In this document: positions 45,220 to 56,281 of the stretch, in pieces
Layout of the letters: the number at the start of each line of letters is the position of its first letter
Position numbering within the stretch: position 1 is the first letter of the stretch
DNA from: Rothia santali
GTDB lineage: Bacteria; Actinomycetota; Actinomycetes; Actinomycetales; Micrococcaceae
NCBI RefSeq assembly: GCF_024199905.1
Contig: NZ_JANAFB010000016.1
Location: forward strand, 1 to 64,000
Reading direction: 5' to 3'
DNA length: 64,000 nt
Translations under genes and position numbers: made by a program
The notes under the pieces: generated by a model
The model's input: only the letters and a program-made list of their open reading frames with translations
Told to the model about the DNA's origin: nothing
Database searches by the model: none

Positions 45220-47093
45220 GCGGGCGCACGCACGCGGCCCCCGCGGCCGCCAACGGATACGCCCGCCCGCGCGCCTGGCTCTGGACCCAGATGCTGCTCG
45301 ACTCCAGCTCCTGGGTCGTGGCGCTGCTCCTCAGCCTGTTCCTGCGCTACGAGATGGACTTCGGCCTCGTGCACGTCTCGGGCATGGTCACGGTCTGCCT
45401 GGTCGCGATCGCCGCCCAGCTGACCATCGGCGGGCTCTTCGCCCTCTACCGGGGCAGGTACAGCTTCGGCAGCTTCGACGAGGCGAAGGCGCTGCTGCTG
45501 GTCACGGTCACGGTCACGCTGCTGGTGCAGATCGTGCTCCTGTTCGTGGGCGTGACCCTGCGGGTGCCGCGCTCCATCGGGCTCATCGCCTTCCCCTTCG
45601 CGCTGCTGTTCATGGCCGCCGCGCGCTACCTCAAGCGCATGTACGTCGAGTCCAAGTCCAAGCCGAGCGAGCACGCGCCCCACGCCGTGATCTACGGCGC
45701 CGGCTTCCTCGCCAACACCCTGATCGCGCAGATGCTGCAGGACAAGCAGTCCCCGTACCTGCCCGTCGCGCTCGTCGACGACGACCCCGCCAAGAAGCAC
45801 CTGCGGATCAACTCGGTCCCCGTCTCGGGGAACATCTCGACCCTGCGGCAGGTCGTGCGGCGCAACGGCGCCAGCGTCGTCATCATCGCGATGGCCGACG
45901 TCGACCCCGCCCTGGTCGAGCGCATCAACGCCGAGCTCGAGGGCCTGGACGTGCGGATCCTGACGGCCCCGCCGCTCAAGGACCTCTTCGGCAACACCCA
46001 GGGCTCCTCGCTGGACCTGCGGGACGTCAGCCTCGAGGACATCGTGGGCCAGCGGGCCGTGGACATCAACGTCGAGGGCATCGCCCGGTACGTCACCGGC
46101 AAGCGGGTGCTGATCACGGGCGCCGGCGGGTCGATCGGCTCCGAGCTGTGCCGCCAGATCGACCACTTCGCCCCCTCCGAGCTCATCATGCTGGACCGGG
46201 ACGAGTCGGCCGTGCAGGCGACCCAGCTCTCAATCACCGGCCGCGGCCTGCTGGACGGCCCGGACACCGTCCTGGCGGACATCCGGGACCCCGAGGCCAT
46301 GCACGAGGTCTTCGCGACCCGCAAGCCGCAGGTCGTCTTCCACGCCGCCGCCCTCAAGCACGTCTCGCTGCTGGAGCAGTACCCCGACGAGGCGTGGAAG
46401 ACCAACGTCCTCGGCACGCGCAACGTGCTGCGGGCCTCCGCCGAGGTCGACGTCGAGGTCTTCGTCAACATCTCCACGGACAAGGCCGCCAACCCGACCA
46501 CGGTGCTCGGCCACTCCAAGCGCATGGCCGAGAAGATGACCGCGTGGATGGGGCACCACGCCTCGGGCCGGTACAACTCGGTGCGCTTCGGCAACGTCTT
46601 CGGCTCGCGCGGCTCGATGCTGCCGCTGTTCACCGAGCAGATCCGCCGCGGCGGCCCGGTGACGGTGACGCACCCCGAGGCCACGCGCTACTTCATGACC
46701 ATCCCCGAGGCGTGCCAGCTGGTAATCCAGGCCGGAGCCATCGGCGATCCCGGCGAGGTGCTCATCCTGGACATGGGGCAGCCGGTGCGGATCTACGACA
46801 TCGCCCAGCACCTGATCCGGATGAGCGGGCGCCACGACGTCGAGATCGAGATCACCGGCCTGCGGCCCGGCGAGAAGATCCACGAGGACCTGATCGGGGA
46901 GGGGGAGCGCGGCACCCACCGCGGCCACCCGCAGATCTCGCACACGCTCTCGCCCCAGCTGGACCCCGAGCACCTGGACCGGCGCGAGTGGAAGGCCCGG
47001 GGCGGCATGCCGCCCTCCCGAGAGCTGCCCCTGATCGTCCCGCCCCCCGAGGCCGACGCCGACGCCGACGAGGCCCGCGGGGGTGCAGCGTGA
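45216..47093 (+). CDS. membrane-bound nucleoside-diphosphate-sugar 4,6-dehydratase (CapD/PglF/FlaA1 family)
   Basis: These enzymes act on UDP-GlcNAc at the membrane in the making of modified sugars for capsules, teichoic-acid-like polymers or glycoproteins. The 625 residues comprise four membrane segments (about 20-130), a CoA-binding-like Rossmann domain (about 150-275) and the SDR dehydratase domain (about 290-570, with GAGGSIGSELCRQ, STDKAANPTTVLGHSKRM and RFGNVFGSRGSM). The SDR catalytic Tyr position is Leu (LGHSK), as the large membrane dehydratases also lack Tyr there. The C-terminus is Pro/Asp/Ala-rich. ATG 45216 overlaps the upstream stop. Confidence 0.9.
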   Translation: MSGRTHAAPAAANGYARPRAWLWTQMLLDSSSWVVALLLSLFLRYEMDFGLVHVSGMVTVCLVAIAAQLTIGGLFALYRGRYSFGSFDEAKALLLVTVTVTLLVQIVLLFVGVTLRVPRSIGLIAFPFALLFMAAARYLKRMYVESKSKPSEHAPHAVIYGAGFLANTLIAQMLQDKQSPYLPVALVDDDPAKKHLRINSVPVSGNISTLRQVVRRNGASVVIIAMADVDPALVERINAELEGLDVRILTAPPLKDLFGNTQGSSLDLRDVSLEDIVGQRAVDINVEGIARYVTGKRVLITGAGGSIGSELCRQIDHFAPSELIMLDRDESAVQATQLSITGRGLLDGPDTVLADIRDPEAMHEVFATRKPQVVFHAAALKHVSLLEQYPDEAWKTNVLGTRNVLRASAEVDVEVFVNISTDKAANPTTVLGHSKRMAEKMTAWMGHHASGRYNSVRFGNVFGSRGSMLPLFTEQIRRGGPVTVTHPEATRYFMTIPEACQLVIQAGAIGDPGEVLILDMGQPVRIYDIAQHLIRMSGRHDVEIEITGLRPGEKIHEDLIGEGERGTHRGHPQISHTLSPQLDPEHLDRREWKARGGMPPSRELPLIVPPPEADADADEARGGAA

Positions 47094-48118
47094 GCGCCGC
47101 GATGGACCCGATGACGGCCGCGCTGCCGGCCGCCGTCGCTCTCGTGCTGGGGCTGGCGCTGCCGGCGGCGGTGCTGCCGCTGCTGCGCCGCCTGGGGGTC
47201 GTGGACGTGCCGGGGGAGCGGTCCTCGCACGCGGTCCCCACGGTGCGCGGCATGGGGCTCGCGACGGCGGCCGCCTCGGTCCTCGCCGTCGCGACCGCCT
47301 TCGCGCTGTCGCTGATCCCCGTGGACCGCTCGATCCTGCTCACGGTCCTGCTCGGCATGCTCGCCTCCGGGGCCCTCGGCTGGATCGAGGACTACTCCGG
47401 GCTCGCGGTGCGCTGGCGCGCGCTGTGCCAGCTCCTCATCGGCCTCGCGGTCGCGGGGCTGCTGACGTTCTTCCTGGGCACCGCGCTGTGGTGGATCCCC
47501 GTGGGGGCCATCGCGATCGCGGCGTACATCAACGTCGTGAACTTCATGGACGGGCTGAACGGGATCTCCGGGCTCCACGGCGTCGTGGTCGGGGGCGCCT
47601 ACGCCTACGCCGGCTGGGTCACGGACATGCCGTGGCTGACGGCGTGCGGGGCCGCGATCGGCGCGGCGTACCTCGCCTTCCTGCCGTGGAACCTGGGCGG
47701 CCGCAGGGTGTTCCTGGGGGACACCGGATCCTACTTCCTGGGCGGGGCGATCGCCTGCTGCGCGGTCGCGGCCTTCCTGTCCGACATCTACGTGGAGTAC
47801 GTGCTCTCCCCGCTCATCATCTACCTGGCGGACACGGGCTTCACGCTGCTCAAGCGCATCTACCGCGGCGAGGCCTGGTACCGGCCGCACCGGCAGCACG
47901 TGTACCAGCGGCTGACCGACGCCGGCCTGGGGCACCTGGGCTCGGCGGCGGTGGTCACGCTGGCCTCGCTGGCGGTCACGGTGGTCTCCGTGCTGTCCCT
48001 GCCGTTCGAGAGCGGGGGCGTGGCCGGGATGGGCGCGCTCGTGCTGTGCATCGTGGTGCTCTACCTGCTCTCGCCCCGCCTGGTCGGGGCGATGACGCGG
48101 AAGGGGGCGGCCGCGTGA
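47090..48118 (+). CDS. wecA: undecaprenyl/decaprenyl-phosphate GlcNAc-1-phosphate transferase (WecA/TagO type)
   Basis: The enzyme starts lipid-linked glycan synthesis by moving a sugar-phosphate to a polyprenyl phosphate. The 342-residue polytopic protein has the family motifs VPTVRGMGL (about 45-53), NFMDGLNG (about 151-158), FLGDTGS and the cytosolic HRQHVYQRL. GTG 47090 overlaps the previous stop as GTGA, linking it to the dehydratase. The corresponding gene (rfe, Rv1302) lies at the same place before the ATP synthase genes in Mycobacterium. Confidence 0.92.
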   Translation: MSAAMDPMTAALPAAVALVLGLALPAAVLPLLRRLGVVDVPGERSSHAVPTVRGMGLATAAASVLAVATAFALSLIPVDRSILLTVLLGMLASGALGWIEDYSGLAVRWRALCQLLIGLAVAGLLTFFLGTALWWIPVGAIAIAAYINVVNFMDGLNGISGLHGVVVGGAYAYAGWVTDMPWLTACGAAIGAAYLAFLPWNLGGRRVFLGDTGSYFLGGAIACCAVAAFLSDIYVEYVLSPLIIYLADTGFTLLKRIYRGEAWYRPHRQHVYQRLTDAGLGHLGSAAVVTLASLAVTVVSVLSLPFESGGVAGMGALVLCIVVLYLLSPRLVGAMTRKGAAA

Positions 48119-48615
48119 GGGCGCCGTTCTGGCTGCGCCGGGAGCGGCGGTCCGCCCGGCCCCTGCGCGACGTCAGCGCGGCCTCGAGCGGGAACCTGGT
48201 CGTCTGGCTGGCGCTGATCACGGCCCTGGGCGGGGTCCTGGGCGGCGCGCACGGGTCCTGGGCGGCCGCCCTGGGCGCCGGCGTCGTGCTCGGGTCCGCG
48301 CTGATCTCCTGGGGGCTCGTGCTCGTCCCCGCGCTGGGGCGGCGGCCCGACCCCGCGCCGGCGCTGCTGGTCGGGTACGTCGTCAAGGTCGCGCTCGGCG
48401 TCGTGCTGCTGATGATGCTGCCCGCTCCGGCGCAGGACGGCCGGGGCTGGCTGGTCGCGGGGGCCGTGGGCGGCGTCGTCGTGATGCTCGTCACCGAGGT
48501 CTGGGCCGTGAGTCGCCTCCGCATCCTGTATTTTGGAGGGGACGGACCTTCCGACGAGGGCAGCGCCCCGGAGGATCGCCCCACGCCACCCGACGCCGAG
48601 ACCACGGGATCTTAG
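48115..48615 (+). CDS. AtpI-like four-helix membrane protein upstream of ATP synthase
   Basis: The 166-residue protein has four hydrophobic segments, at about residues 25-45, 52-72, 85-102 and 110-130, and a hydrophilic acidic tail ending DAETTGS. Its place, length and topology match Rv1303 of Mycobacterium tuberculosis, the AtpI-like accessory gene before atpB. AtpI-type proteins are thought to help c-ring assembly or magnesium supply. GTG 48115 overlaps the wecA stop as GTGA. Sequence similarity within this group is weak, so the name rests largely on position. Confidence 0.7.
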   Translation: MRAPFWLRRERRSARPLRDVSAASSGNLVVWLALITALGGVLGGAHGSWAAALGAGVVLGSALISWGLVLVPALGRRPDPAPALLVGYVVKVALGVVLLMMLPAPAQDGRGWLVAGAVGGVVVMLVTEVWAVSRLRILYFGGDGPSDEGSAPEDRPTPPDAETTGS

Positions 48616-48619
48616 ACGC

Positions 48620-48925
48620 ATGGCCGCCACGCAGCACCCCAGCCCGGAGGGCAAGCGCCCCCGCCGGCCTCGCCGACCCCGCAAGGCGTCACAGCCCTCC
48701 AGCGGGGACCTGCGCAGCGCGGGGGACCTGGTGAACCAGGGGGGCCTGGCCGGAGCGGTGATGACACTGGTGTACATCGCGATCGGCCTGGGGTTCTGGA
48801 GTTTGGTAGGCTATGGCGTGGATCGTTTGCTGGGAACGCGATGGATCGTGTGGCTCGGCGCTGGCATAGGGGCCTTCGCCGGGTTCTACCTGGTGTATCT
48901 CCACATGCGGCAGCGGGACGAATAA
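48620..48925 (+). CDS. AtpZ/AtpI-family small membrane protein
   Basis: The 101-residue protein has a basic N-terminus (PRRPRRPRKASQ) and two hydrophobic segments at about residues 48-68 and 74-94, with the AtpZ-like pattern GYGVDRLLGTRWIVWLGAGI between them and FYLVYLHMR at the end. AtpZ proteins act beside AtpI in ATP synthase assembly or cation uptake. ATG 48620 lies 4 bases after the previous stop. A -10-like TACAAT and the atpB start follow. Confidence 0.75.
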   Translation: MAATQHPSPEGKRPRRPRRPRKASQPSSGDLRSAGDLVNQGGLAGAVMTLVYIAIGLGFWSLVGYGVDRLLGTRWIVWLGAGIGAFAGFYLVYLHMRQRDE

Positions 48926-49011
48926 CCGGATCTCGGAAGAGTCTTCCCGCACGCACGGATACTGAACAATCCTGTTCGAGGCCAGGGCCCCAGCCCGCCT
49001 CGCGGACGCAT

Positions 49012-49017
49012 TACAAT
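49012..49017 (+). promoter_or_regulatory. ATP synthase operon -10 element
   Basis: TACAAT lies 20 bases before the atpB TTG, with the ribosome site GGAAAGGA between them. It would give a leader of about 13 bases. A good -35 is not evident. Confidence 0.5.
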
Positions 49018-49036
49018 CCTTTGGAAAGGACTTGCC

Positions 49037-49825
49037 TTGCTGGAAACCGGGCTCGTTGTCGCGGCCTACACGCCGCCCACGGTCGAGGACATGCACCTCC
49101 CACCCTTCTTCGAGATCGGCAGCTTCGCCTTCGGCAAGCAGATGCTCCTCGTCCTCATCTCGGTGCTGGTGGTGGCCGCGATCTTCATGGTCGCCGCGCG
49201 TCGTCGGGCCATGGTCCCGGGCCGGCTGCAGTTCGCCGGCGAGATGGGCTACGGCTTCATCCGCAACTCGCTGGCCAAGGACCTCATCGGCGTCCACGAG
49301 TTCAAGCCCTTCGTGCCCGTGCTGTTCACCTGCTTCTACTTCATCCTGGTGAACAACCTCTGGGGCTCGATCCCCTTCCTGCAGCTGCCGAGCTTCTCGC
49401 ACGCCGGGTCCGCCTACTTCCTGGCCGCCTTCGCCTACGTCTTCTGGGTCGGCGTCGGGATCAAGCGCAAGGGCCTGGGCGGCTTCCTCAAAGCGATGAC
49501 GATGCCCTCGGGCGTCCCGTGGTTCTTCTACATCATCCTCATCCCGATCGAGTTCTTCTCGAACCTCGTGGTCCGGCCCGTGACCCACGCGCTGCGTCTG
49601 TTCGCCACGATGTTCGCGGGGCACCTGGCCATCATGGTCGCCGCGAGTCTCACCGGCTTCCTGATCGCCGACCTCGGCGGGATCGGCTATGGCGTCTCGA
49701 TCTTCTCCGGGATCTTCGGCATCTTCCTCTTCTTCCTCGAGCTGCTGATCCAGGTCATCCAGGCCTACGTCTTCACTCTCCTCTTCGCGGTGTACCTCCA
49801 GGGCGCCGTCGCTGAGGCCCACTAG
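49037..49825 (+). CDS. atpB: F0F1 ATP synthase subunit a
   Basis: Subunit a forms the two proton half-channels against the c-ring. The 262-residue protein has five or six hydrophobic segments and the essential Arg in [18 protein letters not shown] (helix 5 region, about residues 180-197). The start is TTG 49037, chosen for the upstream GGAAAGGA and fit to family length. It opens the complete operon atpBEFHAGDC. Confidence 0.96.
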   Translation: MLETGLVVAAYTPPTVEDMHLPPFFEIGSFAFGKQMLLVLISVLVVAAIFMVAARRRAMVPGRLQFAGEMGYGFIRNSLAKDLIGVHEFKPFVPVLFTCFYFILVNNLWGSIPFLQLPSFSHAGSAYFLAAFAYVFWVGVGIKRKGLGGFLKAMTMPSGVPWFFYIILIPIEFFSNLVVRPVTHALRLFATMFAGHLAIMVAASLTGFLIADLGGIGYGVSIFSGIFGIFLFFLELLIQVIQAYVFTLLFAVYLQGAVAEAH

Positions 49826-49943
49826 TCTTCCGGGGCACCCCTGGAACGGGTCTGGCGCCGTCGCAGGCACTGAGACCCACGACCCCAGACACGCCGTCAG
49901 GCACCAACCGCCCTCCGGGGCAACACGAAAGGAAACACCCTTC

Positions 49944-50150
49944 ATGGACATCTCCGGTTCGCTCTCCGCCATTGGTTACGGTCTCGCTGCCATCGGCGGC
50001 GGTATCGGCGTCGGCATCATCTTCGCCGCATACATGACCTCCGTGGCTCGCCAGCCCGAGGCCCAGCGCGTCCTGCAGCCCATGCTGTTCCTCGGCTTCG
50101 CCGTGGTCGAGGCGCTCGCCATCCTGGGTCTGGTTCTCGCCTTCATCTAG
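49944..50150 (+). CDS. atpE: F0F1 ATP synthase subunit c
   Basis: Subunit c is the rotor ring hairpin. The 68-residue protein has helix 1 with the glycine run IGGGIGVGI (17-25), the polar loop RQPEAQ (36-41) and helix 2 with the proton-carrying Glu56 in AVVEALAI. No Na+-binding Gln/Thr pattern is evident, so proton coupling is expected. ATG 49944 follows GAAAGGAAAC. Confidence 0.97.
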   Translation: MDISGSLSAIGYGLAAIGGGIGVGIIFAAYMTSVARQPEAQRVLQPMLFLGFAVVEALAILGLVLAFI

Positions 50151-50202
50151 TAGCCTCTCGGCTACTCTCCCTAGACAGAACTAGAGAACAGGAATCTCCT
50201 TT

Positions 50203-50754
50203 ATGTCCCATCTGATGGCAGCGGAAGAGGGCGCCAGCCCGCTCCTTCCCGATGGTTGGGAAATCCTGATCACCGCCCTCGGGTTCCTGATCCTGCTCTA
50301 CCTCGTCGTCAAGTTCATCGCCCCGGCCTTCGAAAAGATCTATCAGGATCGCAAGGAGGCCATCGAGGGTGGTCTGGCGAAGGCCGAGAAGGCCCAGGCC
50401 GAGGCTGCTGCTGCTCGCGACGAGTACAAGCAGCAGCTGGAGTCCGCGCGCCTCGAGGCTCAGAAGATCCGCGAGGACGCACGGGGCGAGGGCGAGTCGA
50501 TCCTGGCCGAGTTCAAGGAGCGCGCCACCGCCGAGGCGGCGCGCATCACTGAGAACGCCCAGAAGACCATCGACGCCGAGCGTTCGGCGGCCCTGGTCTC
50601 CCTGCGCACCGAGGTCGGCGCCCTGGCGACCGACCTGGCGGGCAAGATCGTCGGCGAGTCCCTCGACGACGACCAGCGCTCCCAGCGCGTGGTGGACCGC
50701 TTCCTGTCCGACCTCGAGGCATCCCAGCAGCGAAATGCAGGTGCTAGCAGGTAA
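50203..50754 (+). CDS. atpF: F0F1 ATP synthase subunit b
   Basis: Subunit b is the peripheral stalk. The 183-residue protein has one membrane helix (about residues 20-42) followed by a long Ala/Glu/Lys/Arg coiled coil (about 55-150). It is not fused to delta, unlike the second b-like gene of mycobacteria. ATG 50203 has AGGAATCTCC upstream. Its TAA overlaps the atpH ATG as TAATG. Confidence 0.95.
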   Translation: MSHLMAAEEGASPLLPDGWEILITALGFLILLYLVVKFIAPAFEKIYQDRKEAIEGGLAKAEKAQAEAAAARDEYKQQLESARLEAQKIREDARGEGESILAEFKERATAEAARITENAQKTIDAERSAALVSLRTEVGALATDLAGKIVGESLDDDQRSQRVVDRFLSDLEASQQRNAGASR

Positions 50755-51572
50755 TGGCAGGAGTATCGACTGAATCCCGGCTCGCGCTGGCCGAGGCCTT
50801 CGAACAGCGGTTCGCGGCCGACGCCAGCACCACCACGAGCAACGAGCTGTTCGCCGTGGCGAACCTGCTGGACGGCAACGGCGCGCTGCGGCGCGGTCTG
50901 ACGGACCCCTCCCGCGAGGCGGAGCAGCGGCGAGGAATCGCCGCCAGCGTCCTCGAGGGCAAGGTGTACCCGTCCGTGCGCGAGCTCGTGACCTTCGCGG
51001 CCGGCTCCCGCTGGTCCGCGGAGCGCGACCTGGCGGACGCGCTCGAGCACGTGGCGGTCCTCGCGGCCGCCGCCGCTGCCGAGCGCCGGGGCGGCGCCGA
51101 GGCCGTCACCGCGGTCCTCGAGGACCTCCTGCGCTTCGCGGGAGTCGTCGAGGCCGACGCCCGGCTGCAGAACGCCCTGACGGACCAGCGCGCCACGGCC
51201 GAGGCCAAGAAGCGCCTGACCGGCGAGGTCGTGTCCCTCCGCACCCCGGAGGGTCGGGAGCTCGTGAACCAGGCGGTGGAGCACCCGCGCGGTGCGCTGC
51301 CCGCGGCCCTGGCGGAGCGCTTCGCGGAGGTCCTCGTGGCCATCCAGCGTCGCTCGATCGCCAAGGTCACGGTGAGCGCCCCGCTCGACGACCAGCGTCG
51401 GGAGCGCCTCCAGCGGGCCCTCTCGTCCATCTACGGCAAGGACCTCGCCCTCGACCTCACCGTGGACCCCGAGATCATCGGGGGCATCAAGGTGCAGGTC
51501 GGCGACGACGTGATCGACGGGTCGGTCATGGCCCGGATCTCGGATCTCGGCCGCGCGATGACCGCATCGTAA
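50754..51572 (+). CDS. atpH: F0F1 ATP synthase subunit delta
   Basis: Delta links the stalk to the top of F1. The 272-residue protein is about 90 residues longer than the E. coli protein, as is usual in Micrococcales, with the conserved C-terminal [27 protein letters not shown] 50754 overlaps the atpF stop. A gap of 143 bases to atpA follows, in which I see no gene. Confidence 0.94.
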   Translation: MAGVSTESRLALAEAFEQRFAADASTTTSNELFAVANLLDGNGALRRGLTDPSREAEQRRGIAASVLEGKVYPSVRELVTFAAGSRWSAERDLADALEHVAVLAAAAAAERRGGAEAVTAVLEDLLRFAGVVEADARLQNALTDQRATAEAKKRLTGEVVSLRTPEGRELVNQAVEHPRGALPAALAERFAEVLVAIQRRSIAKVTVSAPLDDQRRERLQRALSSIYGKDLALDLTVDPEIIGGIKVQVGDDVIDGSVMARISDLGRAMTAS

Positions 51573-51715
51573 GGACGCCCCGACCGACGGCGATTCAGTC
51601 AGATACAGCTGGATCACCCGTGAGGCCGCGAGGATCCACGGTGCGATCCACCCACACACGAACATCCGGCTCCCAGACAACCGGGGGCCACAACATAGGA
51701 GAGCAGGGACACAAG

Positions 51716-53344
51716 ATGGCCGATTTGACCATCAACGCCGACGATGTCCGCAATGCGCTGACCGAGTTCGCGGCCTCGTACGAGCCGGGGGACACCCAGC
51801 GCGTCGAGGTCGGCCGCGTCAGCACGGCAGGCGACGGCATCGCCCGGGTCGAGGGTCTGCCCTCGGTCATGGCGAACGAGCTGCTGCGCTTCGAGGACGG
51901 CACCCTCGGCCTCGCGCAGAGCCTGGACACCCGCGACATCGGCGTCATCATCCTGGGTGACTTCACCGGCATCGAGGAGGGGCAGGAGGTCCACCGCACC
52001 GGTGAGGTCCTGTCCGTCCCGGTCGGCGACGCCTTCATGGGCCGCGTGGTCGACCCGCTGGGTCAGCCCATCGACGACCTCGGCCCCATCGAGTCCGAGG
52101 GCCGCCGCGCCCTGGAGCTCCAGGCTCCGGGCGTGACGATGCGCAAGTCGGTGCACGAGCCGCTGCAGACCGGGATGAAGGCCATCGACGCCATGATCCC
52201 GATCGGCCGCGGTCAGCGCCAGCTGATCATCGGCGACCGCCAGACCGGCAAGACCGCGATCGGCATCGACGCGATCCTGAACCAGCGCGAGAACTGGGAG
52301 TCGGGCGACGTCAACAAGCAGGTCCGCTGCATCTACGTGGCTGTCGGCCAGAAGGCCTCGACCATCGCCTCGGTGCGTCAGACCCTCGAGGAGAACGGCG
52401 CCCTGGAGTACACGACCATCGTGGCCTCCCCGGCGTCCGACGCCGCGGGCTTCAAGTACCTGGCGCCCTACGCCGGCTCGGCCATCGGCCAGCACTGGAT
52501 GTACGGCGGCAAGCACGTCCTGATCATCTTCGACGACCTGTCGAAGCAGGCCGAGGCCTACCGCGCCGTGTCGCTGCTGCTGCGTCGTCCGCCGGGACGC
52601 GAGGCGTACCCCGGCGACGTGTTCTACCTGCACTCCCGCCTGCTGGAGCGCTGCGCCAAGCTCTCCGACGAGCTGGGCGCGGGCTCGATGACCGGCCTGC
52701 CGATCATCGAGACCAAGGCGAACGACGTCTCGGCGTTCATCCCGACCAACGTCATCTCCATCACCGACGGCCAGATCTTCCTGCAGTCGGACCTCTTCAA
52801 CGCCAACCAGCGTCCCGCCGTGGACGTCGGCGTCTCGGTCTCCCGCGTGGGCGGCGCCGCCCAGCAGAAGTCCATGAAGAAGGTCTCCGGCACGCTGAAG
52901 CTCGAGCTGGCCCAGTACCGCTCGATGCAGGCCTTCGCGATGTTCGCGTCCGACCTGGACGAGACCTCCCGCCGCCAGCTGACCCGCGGTGCGCGCCTCA
53001 CGGAGCTGCTGCGCCAGCCGCAGTACACCCCGTACCCGGTCGCGCACCAGGTGGTCTCCATCTGGGCCGGGACCAACGGGCACCTCGACGAGCTCGAGGT
53101 CTCGGACGTGCTGGACTTCGAGCAGCAGTTCATCGACCACCTGCGCCGCAACACCAGCGTCCTCACGGACCTGGAGGCGTCGGGCAAGCTCGAGGACGCC
53201 ACGGTGGACGCGCTGAAGTCGGCGGTCGCCGAGGTCAAGCGCGACTTCCGGCCCAGCGGCGACGGCGAGGTGCGCCCCGGCAACGAGGAGCACGCCCCGG
53301 TCGAGGCCGCCGACGTCGCCCAGGAAGAGATCGTCACGCGATAA
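51716..53344 (+). CDS. atpA: F0F1 ATP synthase subunit alpha
   Basis: Alpha binds nucleotide in the regulatory sites of F1. The 542-residue protein has the P-loop [10 protein letters not shown] (about 173-182), the signature region [14 protein letters not shown] (about 378-391) and a hydrophilic acidic C-terminal extension of about 30 residues, as in other Actinobacteria. ATG 51716 gives the normal N-terminus [11 protein letters not shown]; an earlier in-frame codon would add 32 residues without family match. Confidence 0.97.
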   Translation: MADLTINADDVRNALTEFAASYEPGDTQRVEVGRVSTAGDGIARVEGLPSVMANELLRFEDGTLGLAQSLDTRDIGVIILGDFTGIEEGQEVHRTGEVLSVPVGDAFMGRVVDPLGQPIDDLGPIESEGRRALELQAPGVTMRKSVHEPLQTGMKAIDAMIPIGRGQRQLIIGDRQTGKTAIGIDAILNQRENWESGDVNKQVRCIYVAVGQKASTIASVRQTLEENGALEYTTIVASPASDAAGFKYLAPYAGSAIGQHWMYGGKHVLIIFDDLSKQAEAYRAVSLLLRRPPGREAYPGDVFYLHSRLLERCAKLSDELGAGSMTGLPIIETKANDVSAFIPTNVISITDGQIFLQSDLFNANQRPAVDVGVSVSRVGGAAQQKSMKKVSGTLKLELAQYRSMQAFAMFASDLDETSRRQLTRGARLTELLRQPQYTPYPVAHQVVSIWAGTNGHLDELEVSDVLDFEQQFIDHLRRNTSVLTDLEASGKLEDATVDALKSAVAEVKRDFRPSGDGEVRPGNEEHAPVEAADVAQEEIVTR

Positions 53345-53408
53345 GACCTGACGGTGCGCGGCCCCCTCACCCGGGGGCCGCGCACCGGACGGGCTGAAAG
53401 GAAGCTCT

Positions 53409-54335
53409 ATGGGAGCCCAGATCAGGGTCTACCGCCAGAAGATCAGGTCGACGTCGTCGATGAAGAAGATCTTCAAGGCGATGGAGATGATCGCGACCTC
53501 TCGCATCAACCGCGCCCGCAAGCGCTCGAACGCCGCCGGCCCCTACGCCAACGCGCTGACCCGCGCGGTCACCGCCGTGGCCTCGCAGACCTCGATCAGC
53601 CACCCGCTGATCAACCGCGGCGGCGAGTCCCGCCGCTCCGCGGTCCTCGTGGTCACCAGCGACCGCGGCCTGGCCGGGTCCTACTCGGCCAACGTGCTCA
53701 AGAAGGCCGAAGGCCTGATCGAGCGCCTGCGCCGGGAGGGCCGCGAGGTCGAGCTCTTCCTGGTCGGCCGCAAGGCCCAGCAGTACTTCGAGTTCCGCGA
53801 GCGGCCCTACACGCAGCTGTGGACCGGCAACACGGACAACCCGGACGTGGAGACGGCCACCAGCATCCGCGACGCGCTGCTGGAGCGGTTCGAGGTTCCC
53901 TACGAGCAGGGCGGGGTGGACGACATGCACGTCGTCTACACCGAGTTCCTCTCGATGGTCACCCAGGAGCCGAAGATCCTCCGCATGCTTCCCCTGCAGG
54001 TCGTCGAGGCCCGCGAGCTGGGCGAGGAGATCGTGCCCGGCGCCGAGCTGGAGTCCGCGGACTACGAGAACGAGGCGCTGTTCGAGTTCGAGCCCAGCGC
54101 CCAGGACGTGCTGGACGCGCTGCTGCCCCGGTACGTCGCGACCCGCATCTACGCCTGCCTGCTCCAGGCGGCCGCGAGCGAGCTGGCCTCCCGCCAGCGG
54201 GCCATGAAGTCCGCCGGCGACAACGCGGACGAGCTCGTCAAGAAGTACACCCGCCTGATGAACACCGCCCGTCAGGCGGAGATCACCCAGGAGCTCAGCG
54301 AGATCGTCGCAGGCGCGGATTCCCTCGCCTCCTAA
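53409..54335 (+). CDS. atpG: F0F1 ATP synthase subunit gamma
   Basis: Gamma is the central rotating shaft. The 308-residue protein begins [20 protein letters not shown], has the N-terminal coiled-coil helix (about 1-55), a Rossmann-like middle with [15 protein letters not shown] (about 80-94) and the C-terminal helix ending in [18 protein letters not shown] 53409 follows GAAAGGAAGC. It lies between alpha and beta in the normal order. Confidence 0.97.
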   Translation: MGAQIRVYRQKIRSTSSMKKIFKAMEMIATSRINRARKRSNAAGPYANALTRAVTAVASQTSISHPLINRGGESRRSAVLVVTSDRGLAGSYSANVLKKAEGLIERLRREGREVELFLVGRKAQQYFEFRERPYTQLWTGNTDNPDVETATSIRDALLERFEVPYEQGGVDDMHVVYTEFLSMVTQEPKILRMLPLQVVEARELGEEIVPGAELESADYENEALFEFEPSAQDVLDALLPRYVATRIYACLLQAAASELASRQRAMKSAGDNADELVKKYTRLMNTARQAEITQELSEIVAGADSLAS

Positions 54336-54370
54336 ACCCACCTGTACATTCACTTTCCAGCAAGAGGTAA

Positions 54371-55840
<1,470 letters not shown>

Positions 55841-55842
55841 TC

Positions 55843-56103
55843 ATGGCCGTTCTGAACGTAGAGGTGGTCTCCCGCGAGAGCGTCGTCTGGCGCGGTCAGG
55901 CGAGCTACGTTCGCGCTCGCACCGCCGACGGCGAGATGGGCATCCTGCCCGGTCACGTGCCGACCATGGCGCTGCTGGCCGAGGAGGGCGAGCTCGTGAT
56001 CGATCCCGTGGAGGGTGAGCGCATGTCCACGCGGCTGCAGGAGGGGTTCCTGACCGTCTCCAACGACCGCGTGACCATCGCGACCAAGACCGCCGAGATC
56101 TGA
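55843..56103 (+). CDS. atpC: F0F1 ATP synthase subunit epsilon (short form)
   Basis: Epsilon sits on the rotor and can inhibit ATP hydrolysis. The 86-residue protein contains the beta-sandwich domain (LNVEVVSRESVVWRGQA... ...DGEMGILPGHVP) and ends IATKTAEI. The C-terminal two-helix domain of about 45 residues that forms the inhibitory arm in E. coli is missing. Short epsilons are common in Actinobacteria, so this is not a truncation by mutation. A perfect hairpin follows and closes the operon. Confidence 0.95.
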   Translation: MAVLNVEVVSRESVVWRGQASYVRARTADGEMGILPGHVPTMALLAEEGELVIDPVEGERMSTRLQEGFLTVSNDRVTIATKTAEI

Positions 56104-56118
56104 TCCCGACGCCACGAG

Positions 56119-56154
56119 GAAGGGCCCGGAACGTGAGAACGTTCCGGGCCCTTC
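56119..56154 (+). terminator. terminator of the ATP synthase operon
   Basis: GAAGGGCCCGGAACGT and its exact complement form a 16-base stem closed by a GAGA tetraloop (56135-56138), 15 bases after the atpC stop. It is followed by GCGTAT rather than a U-run. Confidence 0.7.
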
Positions 56155-56281
56155 GCGTATCCGGGGGCGGGGCGCCCGACGCCGGGGGCGCGGCTCCCTC
56201 GTGGGGAGCGATCCATCGAGCGGATGCGGCGCCCCTCGGTGGCCGCTGGCGCGGAGGGCAGCGTCCGCGCGGGAGGCGGCC

